Origin: Actinomycetales bacterium
Lineage (GTDB): Bacteria; Actinomycetota; Actinomycetes; Mycobacteriales; Mycobacteriaceae
DNA: 11,498 nt
Assembly (NCBI GenBank): GCA_012841845.1
Contig: DUTZ01000431.1
Location: 1-11,498 of the forward strand
Direction: 5' to 3'
Made by a program: the position numbers and the translations under genes. A model generated the notes under the pieces. The model did not search any database. It was not told the DNA's origin and saw only the letters and a program-made list of their open reading frames with translations. Of the stretch, positions 5,479 through 11,498 are shown one piece after another (within the stretch, counting starts at the first letter, position 1; each line of letters opens with the position of its first letter).

Positions 5479-6632
5479 GTGCCCTTCCCCCTCGACGTGC
5501 CCGAAGCCGTCCTCCGCCGGCGCCGCAGCGAGAAGTGGGTCGCCCATCCCGAGGACGTCCTGCCGCTGTTCGTGGCGGAGACCGACGTGCTGCACGCCCC
5601 CGCGATCCGCGAGCGCCTGGCCGCCGCGGTGGCCGACGGGGACACCGGCTACTCCGCGGACGCAGGGCACCTCGCCGCGGTGTGCGCGACGTACTACTCC
5701 CGGTTCGGCTACGAGGTGCCGGCGGACGCCGTGGTGCCGGTCAACGACGTCGGCGTGGGCGTGCGGGAGACCCTCGCCCGGGTCCTGCCCGCCGCAGCGG
5801 CGTCGTGTACACCCCGCCCGTCTACATGCCGTTCGCCCCGTGGATCAGGCGCGTGGGCCACTCCCCCGTCGCCGTGCCGCTGCTCGACCACAGCGGCGAG
5901 GACCCGCGGCTGGACCTCGAGGGCATCGAGCGGGCGCTCGCCGACGGCGCCCGCGCCGTGGTGCTCTGCCACCCCCACAACCCCACCGGCGTCGTGCACG
6001 GCGACGACGAGCTGCGCGCCCTCGCCGACCTGGCGGCACGACACGACGCCGTGGTGGTCTCCGACGAGATCTGGGCGCCGCTCACCATGCCGGGCGTGGA
6101 GTTCCGGTCGTTCCTCGCCGCCTCCGGGACCGCGCGCGAGGTGGGACTGGCCGTCTCGTCGGCATCCAAGGCGTTCAACCTGGCCGGCCTCAAGTGCGCG
6201 TTCGTCGTGAGCGGCAACCCGGAGCGCTTCACCGGCGTGCGGCGCTCCGCGCTGTCCGGTGCCGTCGGACACCTGGGCGCCCTGGCCTGCGAGGCCGCGT
6301 TCGTCGACTCGCTGGACTGGCTCGACGACATGCGGGCCGCGCTGGCGTCCAACGTGGACCTGCTGGACCGGCTGCTGGCCGAGCACCTGCCCCGGGCCCG
6401 CTGGCGGCGTCCCGACGCGACCTTCGTCGCGTGGCTCGACCTGCGGGGCTACCCCGGGCTCGGTGACGACCCGGCGGCGCTCTTCCTCGAGGAGGGCCGG
6501 GTCGCGCTGAGCCCCGGACCCGCGTTCGGCACCGAGGGCAGGGGCTTCGCCCGGCTCAACCTCGCGTGCTCGGAGGAGCTGCTCACCGAAGCGCTCACGC
6601 GGATGGGGCGCGTCGCCACACGTACTCGATGA
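5479..6632 (+). pseudogene. PatB/MalY-type PLP C-S lyase/aminotransferase, broken by a frameshift
   Basis: A fold-type I pyridoxal-phosphate enzyme of the PatB/MalY group, which cleaves cystathionine and related thioether amino acids (cystathionine beta-lyase) or transaminates. From GTG 5479 (ribosome-binding site GAGAGGA, 5464-5470) the first 107 or so codons are in one frame: 'RRRSEKWVAH', 'LPLFVAETDV', 'GDTGYSADAG'. Near 5797-5802 the frame must move by -1 to continue with 'GVVYTPPVYMPF', 'HPHNPTG', 'SDEIWAPL', the PLP-lysine motif 'SSASKAFNLAGLK' (codon 6168-6170) and 'FARLNLACSEE', ending at TGA 6630-6632. Restoring one base gives 384 residues, normal for the family, with Asn168, Asp196 and Lys231 as PLP ligands. 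The missing base lies in a G/C-rich run (GCAGCGGCGTCG), so a sequencing error is as likely as a true mutation. If real, the enzyme is lost. The gene is divergent from narK and convergent with fadB. Confidence 0.85.
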
Positions 6633-6633
6633 C

Positions 6634-6676
6634 GACGGCGGCCGCGACCCTCACCGGGAGGGACGCGGCCGCCGTC
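6634..6676. terminator. Bidirectional terminator hairpin between patB-like gene and fadB
   Basis: GACGGCGGCCGCG (6634-6646) pairs perfectly with CGCGGCCGCCGTC (6664-6676). After an A-A mismatch the stem continues with CCCTC (6648-6652) and GAGGG (6658-6662) around a 5-base loop. It sits exactly between two convergent genes (stops at 6632 and 6699) and can work in both directions; there is no U tract. Confidence 0.75.
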
Positions 6677-6698
6677 ATCGTGTCGGTGCCTGAGCCGG

Positions 6699-8879
6699 TC
6701 AGCCCTGCTCGGCCGCCAGCTTCTTCAGCGACTCGGTGGGCGCGAAGCGCTCGCCGTACTTCGCCGCGAGCTCCTCGGCGCGGGCGACGAAGCCCGCGTA
6801 GCCCTTGCCGGCCTCGCCGTCGAAGTTCTTGGCGTACTGGCGGGTGCCGCCGGTCCACGCCGGGAACCCGATGCCGATGATCGAGCCGATGTTGGCGTCG
6901 GCGTCCTCGACGATCACGCCCTCGTCGAAGCACTTCTGCGTCTCGATCGCCTCGGCGAAGAGCATGCGGTCGATGAGGTCCTGCAGCGGCGGGGCGTTGT
7001 CCACGGAGGTGTCGAACGCCTCGCGCAGGCCCGACCACAGCCCGGTGCGCTTGCCGTCGGCGTACTCGTAGAAGCCGGCGCCGGCGGCGCGGCCGGAGCG
7101 CTCGAGCTCCTCGACCATCTTGAGCACCACGCGGTCGGAGGGGTCCGGCACGAACTCCCGGCCCTCGGCGGCGGCCGCGTCCCGCGCGGTCTGGCGGATC
7201 TTGACCATGAGGTTGAGGTTCAGCTCGTCCGAGAGCTGCAGTGGCGCGGCGGGGTAGCCCGCCATGCGGCCGGCCTGCTCGATGGTGGCGGGCTCGATGC
7301 CCTCGTCGAGCATGCCGATGGCCTCGTTGACGAACGTGCCGATGACGCGCGAGGTGTAGAAGCCGCGCGAGTCGTTGACGACGATCGGCACCTTGCGGAT
7401 GGCGACCGTGTAGTCGATGGCCTTGGCCAGCGTCTCCGGCGTGGTCTTCTCGCCCTTGATGATCTCGACGAGCTGCATCTTGTCGACCGGCGAGAAGAAG
7501 TGGACGCCGATGAAGTCCTCGGGGCGCTTGACGCCGGTGGCGAGGTCGGTGATCGGCAGGGTCGAGGTGTTGGAGCCGAGCAGGGCGGTGGGCTCGACGA
7601 TGTCCTCGATCTCCTGGAACACCTGCTTCTTGAGGTCCGGCGACTCGAAGACGGCCTCGATCACGATGTCGCAGCCGGCGAGGTCGGCGGCGTCGGCGGT
7701 CGGGGTGATGCGGGCGAGCAGGGCGTCGGACTTCTCCTGCGTGGTGCGGCCCCGCTCGAGCGCCTTGGCCTCGAGCTTCTCCGAGTAGGACTTGCCCTTC
7801 TCGGCGCCCTCCTGCGAGACGTCCTTGAGCACGACCTCCATGCCGGCCTTGGCCGAGACGTAGGCGATGCCGGCGCCCATCATGCCGGCGCCCAGGACGC
7901 CGACCTTGCGGAACTCGGTCTTCGGGATCTCCGAGCCGTCGGCGGCCTTGGGCCGGGCCCCACCGGAGGCGCAGTGCTGCATGTCGAAGAAGAACGCCTG
8001 GATCATGTTCTTGGCGATCGACCCGGTGACGAGCGAGACGAAGTAGCGGGCCTCGATCTGCTCGGCGGTGGCGAAGTCCACCTGCGAGCCCTCGACGGCC
8101 GCGGACATGATGGCGCGCGGGGCCGGCGACGGGGCGCCCTTGGTCTGCTTGCGCATGTTGGCCGGGAACGACGGGAGCACGGAGCTCACGGCGCGGTCGT
8201 TGACGGTGCCGCCGGGCAGCGTCCAGCCCTTGCGGTCCCACGGCTGCGAGGCCTCGGGCCCGGTCTTGATCCACGCCTTGGCGGCGTCGAGGAGCTGCTC
8301 GGCCGCCACGACCTCGTCCACGAGGCCCATCTCGAGGGCCTTGGCGGGGACGAAGGACTTGCCGGACATAAGGATGTTGGGCACGGCCTGGGCGAGGCCG
8401 AACATGCGGACGGTGCGGACGATGCCGCCGCCGCCCGGCAGCAGGCCGAGGGTGATCTCGGGCAGGCCCACCTTGTTGCCGCGAACGTCGGCCATGACGC
8501 GGTGGTGGCAGGCCAGGGCCAGCTCGAGGCCGCCGCCGAGCGCGGCACCGTTGAGGGCGGCCACGACGGGGACGCCGCAGGTCTCGAGGGCGCGCATCCG
8601 GCCCTTGATGGCCATCGAGCGCTCGTAGATCTCCTGGGCGTTCTCCGGCCCCATGGTGATCATGGACTTGAGGTCGCCGCCGCCGAAGAAGCTCTTCTTG
8701 GCGGAGGTGAGCACGACGCCCGTGATCGAGTCCTTCTCGTCGACGATCCGCTGGACCGTCGCGTCGAAGTCCTCGGTGAAGCGCGTGTTCATGGTGTTGG
8801 CGCCGTGGTCGGGGTCGTCCATGGTGAGGGTGACGATGCCGTCGCCGTCCTGCTCCCACCGGAACATGTTCTCAGTCAC
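6699..8879 (-). CDS. fadB: Fatty-acid oxidation complex alpha subunit (enoyl-CoA hydratase / 3-hydroxyacyl-CoA dehydrogenase)
   Basis: A 726-residue two-enzyme protein that hydrates enoyl-CoA and then oxidises 3-hydroxyacyl-CoA with NAD+ in fatty-acid beta-oxidation. The crotonase domain (about 1-190) has the oxyanion-hole segment FFGGGDL (64-70), GGGLELALAC with catalytic Glu119, and GLPEITLGLLPGGGG with catalytic Glu141. The dehydrogenase domain (about 324-510) has the NAD-binding VLGAGMMGAG (328-337), an E-A-V-F-E segment near 408-412, SNTSTLPI and the catalytic His460 in GVHFFSPVDK. The C-terminal dehydrogenase domain follows. Length and order match M. tuberculosis Rv0860, the alpha subunit of the trifunctional enzyme. 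GTG 8879 is chosen for its AGGAG ribosome-binding site (8890-8894, spacing 10); ATG 8867 is possible. It follows fadA by 43 bases, so the two form an operon, and both products should assemble into one complex. Confidence 0.95.
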   Translation of the reverse strand: MTENMFRWEQDGDGIVTLTMDDPDHGANTMNTRFTEDFDATVQRIVDEKDSITGVVLTSAKKSFFGGGDLKSMITMGPENAQEIYERSMAIKGRMRALETCGVPVVAALNGAALGGGLELALACHHRVMADVRGNKVGLPEITLGLLPGGGGIVRTVRMFGLAQAVPNILMSGKSFVPAKALEMGLVDEVVAAEQLLDAAKAWIKTGPEASQPWDRKGWTLPGGTVNDRAVSSVLPSFPANMRKQTKGAPSPAPRAIMSAAVEGSQVDFATAEQIEARYFVSLVTGSIAKNMIQAFFFDMQHCASGGARPKAADGSEIPKTEFRKVGVLGAGMMGAGIAYVSAKAGMEVVLKDVSQEGAEKGKSYSEKLEAKALERGRTTQEKSDALLARITPTADAADLAGCDIVIEAVFESPDLKKQVFQEIEDIVEPTALLGSNTSTLPITDLATGVKRPEDFIGVHFFSPVDKMQLVEIIKGEKTTPETLAKAIDYTVAIRKVPIVVNDSRGFYTSRVIGTFVNEAIGMLDEGIEPATIEQAGRMAGYPAAPLQLSDELNLNLMVKIRQTARDAAAAEGREFVPDPSDRVVLKMVEELERSGRAAGAGFYEYADGKRTGLWSGLREAFDTSVDNAPPLQDLIDRMLFAEAIETQKCFDEGVIVEDADANIGSIIGIGFPAWTGGTRQYAKNFDGEAGKGYAGFVARAEELAAKYGERFAPTESLKKLAAEQG

Positions 8880-8922
8880 TGGTTCTCTACTCCTGTATGG
8901 CTGGTGGTCTCGGTGGGGCGGG

Positions 8923-10134
8923 TCAGACGCGCTCGATGATGGTGGCGACGCCCATGCCGCCACCCACGCAGAGGGTGATGAGGGCGCGCTTGCCGCCGGT
9001 GCGCTCGAGCTCGTCGAGCACGGTGCCGGTGATCATCGCGCCGGTGGCGCCCAGCGGGTGGCCCATGGCGATCGCGCCGCCGTTGACGTTGAGCTTCTCG
9101 TCCGGGATGTTCATGTCCTTCTGGAAGCGCAGCACGACGGAGGCGAAGGCCTCGTTGATCTCCCACAGGTCGATGTCGTCCGGGGTGAGGCCGGCGATCT
9201 CGAGCGCCTTCTTGGAGGCGGGGGTGGGGCCGGTGAGCATGATCGTGGTGTCCGCGCCGGAGGTGGCGGCGGCCACGACGCGGGCGCGCGGCGTCATGTT
9301 CATGTCCTTGCCGGCCTGCTCGGAGCCCACCACGACGAGCGCGGCGCCGTCGACGATGCCCGAGGAGTTGCCGCCGTGGTGGACGTGGTCGATCTTCTCC
9401 ACGTGGTGGTACTTCTGCAGCGCGACGGCGTCGAAGCCGCCCATGTCGCCGACCATGGCGAACGACGGCTTGAGGCCTGCGAGCGCCTCGACGGTGGTGC
9501 CGGGGCGCATGTGCTCGTCGCGGTCCAGCACGGTGAGGCCGTTGATGTCCTTGACCGGCACGACCGAGTTGGCGAAGCGACCCTCGTCCCAGGCCCGGGC
9601 GGCCAGGCGCTGCGAGCGCTCGGCGTAGCGGTCCACGTCCTCGCGGGTGAAGCCCTCGAGGGTGGCGATGAGGTCGGCACCGATGCCCTGCGGGGAGAAG
9701 TAGGTGTCGTAGTTGGTGGCCGGGTCCAGGGCCCAGGAGCCGCCGTCGGTGCCCATCGGCACGCGCGACATGGACTCGACGCCGCCGGCGAGGACGACCT
9801 CGTCCCAGCCGGAGCGGATCTTCTGCGCGGCCATGTTGATGGTGGTGAGGCCGGAGGCGCAGAAGCGGTTGATCTGCACGCCCGCGACGGTGTCGGGCAT
9901 CTCGGCGGCCAGCGCGGCGATGCGCGGCAGGTCCATGCCCTGGTCGCCGAGCGGGGTGACGATCCCGTAGATGATGTCCGAGATCCGGTTCTCGTCGAGG
10001 TCGGGGAACCGACGCCGCATCTCCTCGATGAGTCCGACGACGAGGTCGATCGGCTTGACGCCGTGAAGGGCCCCGCCGGGCTTGCCCTTCCCGCGCGGGG
10101 TCCGGATGGCGTCGTAGATGAATGCCTCGGTCAT
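8923..10134 (-). CDS. fadA: Acetyl-CoA acyltransferase (3-ketoacyl-CoA thiolase), beta subunit of the trifunctional enzyme
   Basis: A 403-residue thiolase that cleaves 3-ketoacyl-CoA with CoA to release acetyl-CoA, the last step of the beta-oxidation cycle. The nucleophile Cys92 is in NRFCASGL, the NEAF motif is in '[11 protein letters not shown]', the His359 motif is [15 protein letters not shown], and the acid/base Cys389 is in LCVGGGMG near the end. Length is normal for the family. The start ATG 10134 gives the expected thiolase N-terminus ([13 protein letters not shown]), although its ribosome-binding site (AGAAAGG) is far, at about 13 bases. It is the first gene of a fadA-fadB operon, matching Rv0859-Rv0860 in M. 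tuberculosis, where the two proteins form a membrane-associated alpha2beta2 complex. A promoter and candidate operator lie directly upstream (10183-10206). Confidence 0.95.
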   Translation of the reverse strand: MTEAFIYDAIRTPRGKGKPGGALHGVKPIDLVVGLIEEMRRRFPDLDENRISDIIYGIVTPLGDQGMDLPRIAALAAEMPDTVAGVQINRFCASGLTTINMAAQKIRSGWDEVVLAGGVESMSRVPMGTDGGSWALDPATNYDTYFSPQGIGADLIATLEGFTREDVDRYAERSQRLAARAWDEGRFANSVVPVKDINGLTVLDRDEHMRPGTTVEALAGLKPSFAMVGDMGGFDAVALQKYHHVEKIDHVHHGGNSSGIVDGAALVVVGSEQAGKDMNMTPRARVVAAATSGADTTIMLTGPTPASKKALEIAGLTPDDIDLWEINEAFASVVLRFQKDMNIPDEKLNVNGGAIAMGHPLGATGAMITGTVLDELERTGGKRALITLCVGGGMGVATIIERV

Positions 10135-10182
10135 GGGTGGTCCACGGCCTTTCTCTGGGCGGAACTGCTGTCCTGGTCCGAA

Positions 10183-10196
10183 ATGAACGTGTTCCA
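10183..10196. promoter_or_regulatory. Candidate TetR/KstR-like operator upstream of fadA
   Basis: On the minus strand the sequence reads TGGAACACGTTCAT, matching the KstR consensus TNNAACNNGTTNNA at every fixed position but the last. The symmetric core is GAAC-NN-GTTC. It covers the predicted transcription start of fadA, a repressor position. It is nested in a wider repeat, GTCCTGG (10170-10176) with CCAGGAC (10194-10200). Which regulator binds is not known, and KstR itself usually controls sterol genes. Confidence 0.4.
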
Positions 10197-10200
10197 GGAC

Positions 10201-10206
10201 AGATTA
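10201..10206 (-). promoter_or_regulatory. -10 element (TAATCT) for fadAB
   Basis: TAATCT on the minus strand fits TANNNT; transcription would begin near 10194 and leave a leader of about 60 bases before fadA. It lies immediately after the cbiO stop codon. The region where a -35 should be (about 10224-10230) is GC-rich and shows no good match. Confidence 0.45.
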
Positions 10207-10211
10207 CGTGG

Positions 10212-11039
10212 TCACACCTCGCCCGGTCGGAGCACGGTCCGCTTCAGCCGCCGCGAGACCCTCGCACCCCACGGCACGGCCAGTCGCGCCGCGCCGAGCA
10301 GCGCCTCGTCCCGCAGCACGTCGTGCGCCGGGCCGCGGGTCAGGTGGCCCGCGGTGAGCACCGCCGCCTCCCGCGCCCAGGCCCAGGCCAGGTCGACGTC
10401 GTGGGTGGCCATGACCACCGCCGTCCCGGCCGCGCGCACCGCCTCCAGCGCCGCCAGCAGGTCGTCGCACGCCACCGGATCCAACCCGGCGCTCGGCTCG
10501 TCGAGCAGCAGGACCCGGGGCCGCATGGCCAGGGCGCCGGCGATCGCGGCGCGTTTGCGCTGGCCGAAGGACAGGTGGTGCGGGACGCGGTCGGCGAGGT
10601 CGGCGATCGCCAGGGCCGCCAACGCCTCGTCGACGCGCCGCTCGACCTCGGCGCGGTCCAGGCCGAGGTTCACCGGCCCGAACGAGACGTCGGCCCGCAC
10701 GGTGGTGGCGAAGAGCTGGTCGTCGGGCTCCTGGAGGACGAGCTGCACGGACTCGCGCAGGCGGGTGCGGTCGGCGCGGCGGTCCCGGACGCGCTCGCCG
10801 TCGAGCTCGAGCGTCCCGCCGTCGAGCCGGTTCAGCCCCACGAGCAGACGCAGGAGGGTGGTCTTGCCGCTGCCGTTGCCGCCCAGCAGCGCGAGGCGCT
10901 CCCCCGGCGTCACCTCGAGGCCGGCGCCGTCGAGCACGGTGTGCCGGTGGCCGCCGGTGGAGTCGAGGCAGCGGTGCGCGAACCGGGCGTCGCGCAGGGC
11001 GAGGACGGGCGGCCGGGCCGTGTCACGCGGGGCCGTCAC
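10212..11039 (-). CDS. cbiO: ECF-type cobalt/nickel transporter ATPase
   Basis: A 275-residue ABC ATPase that powers an energy-coupling-factor importer from the cytoplasmic side. Motifs in order: Walker A GGNGSGKT (53-60), the Q-loop Gln103 followed by EPDDQLF (a CbiO/EcfA hallmark), the signature LSFGQRKRAAIAG (156-168) with Phe in place of the usual Gly, as is typical of this group, Walker B VLLLDE (176-181), and the switch His213 in ATHD. The start GTG 11039 overlaps the upstream cbiQ stop as GTGA (4 bases), so the two are translationally coupled. The ion (cobalt or nickel) cannot be told from the ATPase; the substrate-binding CbiM/CbiN would be expected beyond the window edge. The last 25 or so residues are basic and variable. 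Confidence 0.9.
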   Translation of the reverse strand: MTAPRDTARPPVLALRDARFAHRCLDSTGGHRHTVLDGAGLEVTPGERLALLGGNGSGKTTLLRLLVGLNRLDGGTLELDGERVRDRRADRTRLRESVQLVLQEPDDQLFATTVRADVSFGPVNLGLDRAEVERRVDEALAALAIADLADRVPHHLSFGQRKRAAIAGALAMRPRVLLLDEPSAGLDPVACDDLLAALEAVRAAGTAVVMATHDVDLAWAWAREAAVLTAGHLTRGPAHDVLRDEALLGAARLAVPWGARVSRRLKRTVLRPGEV

Positions 11040-11498
11040 GCCGCCATCCCCACGGCGACCACGGCGCCCACCACCACGGTGATGACGACGAGGCGGGCGA
11101 CCGAGACCGGCCGGGCGGGCGCGAGGACCGCCGTCTCGCCCCGTTCGGCGCGTAGCGCCATGGCGTCGTCGATCGCCCGGGCCCGGGTCAGGGCCAGCAC
11201 GAAGACGGTCGCGAACTGCGTCCCCACGGACGTGATCGCCGCGCGGGCCGTGCGGTGCCCCAGCCGCAGGTCGTGGGCCTGCCGCAGGGTCCGGATGGTG
11301 CCCACGAGAATCCCGACGAGCCGGTAGGTGATGTCCACGACGTGTGCGAGCGGGGCCGGTAGGCCTGCCCGCCGGCCCGCGGCGAGGAGGTCGGCGACGG
11401 GCGTGGTGCAGGCCAGGGTGACGGTGGCGGCCGTGGCCGCGATCGCCCTGCTCACCGCGCGCCACGCCGCGTCGACCCCGGCGGGGTCCACGACGAGC
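11036..11498 (-). CDS. cbiQ: ECF transporter transmembrane coupling protein, C-terminal part (5' end outside window)
   Basis: A partial gene whose reading frame is open to the window edge; about 153 C-terminal residues are seen, ending at TGA 11036-11038 inside the cbiO start. CbiQ is the conserved membrane subunit that links the ATPase to the substrate-binding component. Two Ala-Arg-rich coupling-helix motifs that dock on the ATPase are visible: 'LRQAHDLRLGHR' and 'RAIDDAMALRAERGE', the second being a variant of the usual A-R-G triplet. A hydrophobic segment lies between them, and a final TM helix (VVITVVVGAVVAVGMAA) sits at the C-terminus. A GTG near 11489-11491 is in frame but internal to the family's usual length (about 220-260 residues), so it is not taken as the start. 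The tight overlap with cbiO supports the call. Confidence 0.8.
   Translation of the reverse strand, partial: LVVDPAGVDAAWRAVSRAIAATAATVTLACTTPVADLLAAGRRAGLPAPLAHVVDITYRLVGILVGTIRTLRQAHDLRLGHRTARAAITSVGTQFATVFVLALTRARAIDDAMALRAERGETAVLAPARPVSVARLVVITVVVGAVVAVGMAA

Noticed and set aside
7500..8939. A 479-codon open frame on the plus strand, antisense to fadB
   Set aside because: It mirrors fadB codons in a GC-rich genome, is very rich in Gly, His, Asp and Leu in the typical shadow pattern, and has no domain or ribosome-binding site; fadB on the other strand is certain.
8653..11082. An 809-codon open frame on the plus strand across fadA and cbiO
   Set aside because: It runs antisense to two well-identified genes and their gap, with low-complexity shadow composition and no recognisable motif.
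1..11498. CRISPR array, tRNA or rRNA genes, insertion sequence, integrase or phage genes
   Set aside because: No regularly spaced repeats, cloverleaf candidates, transposase motifs or terminal inverted repeats were seen by reading; a tRNA scan and a repeat search would confirm this.

Overview
The window is high-GC DNA (roughly 70% G+C by eye) with GTG starts, TANNNT-type -10 hexamers and gene families typical of mycolic-acid-containing Actinobacteria (Mycobacteriales/Corynebacteriales). A genus such as Dietzia or a relative is my best guess, but the sequence alone does not settle it. From memory of the M. tuberculosis map, a helicase-associated gene, an XPB helicase, and a tail-to-tail fadB-fadA pair match Rv0862c-Rv0861c and Rv0860-Rv0859, so both ends of this window are a conserved chromosomal backbone.

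Layout. Positions 1-180 hold the 3' end of a helicase-associated-domain gene on the plus strand. It is followed by a complete XPB-type DNA repair helicase (312-1979, plus) with a hairpin terminator behind it. Next, also plus, comes a strong-looking promoter carrying a perfect inverted repeat, which drives two translationally coupled tiny genes (40 and 42 aa, 2074-2324). Their products are acidic and hydrophobic and are not recognised with certainty; they resemble in type the PorA/PorH cell-wall channel peptides of corynebacteria. A two-TM DUF3239-like membrane protein (2390-3076), apparently with a leaderless mRNA, and an LppA-like lipoprotein (3382-4008) complete this plus-strand group.

On the minus strand a BLUF blue-light sensor (3975-4415) overlaps the lipoprotein gene tail to tail. 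Behind it lies the 5' half of a narK-type nitrate/nitrite transporter (4520-5215), cut off after about six membrane segments. Divergent from narK is a PatB/MalY-type PLP C-S lyase/aminotransferase (5479-6632), interrupted by a -1 frameshift near 5800. A strong hairpin (6634-6676) separates it from the convergent fadBA operon.

The minus-strand fadA (8923-10134) and fadB (6699-8879) encode the beta and alpha subunits of a fatty-acid beta-oxidation trifunctional enzyme. A candidate operator of the TetR (KstR-like) type overlaps the predicted fadA start site. At the right edge, cbiO (10212-11039) and the 3' part of cbiQ (11036-11498) overlap by 4 bases and encode the ATPase and transmembrane coupling protein of an ECF-type cobalt/nickel importer.

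Compared with the M. tuberculosis order, the stretch from about 1980 to 6632 is extra DNA between the XPB helicase and fadB. It holds both damaged genes (narK and patB) and the unfamiliar tiny gene pair, so it is where I would look first for something new.
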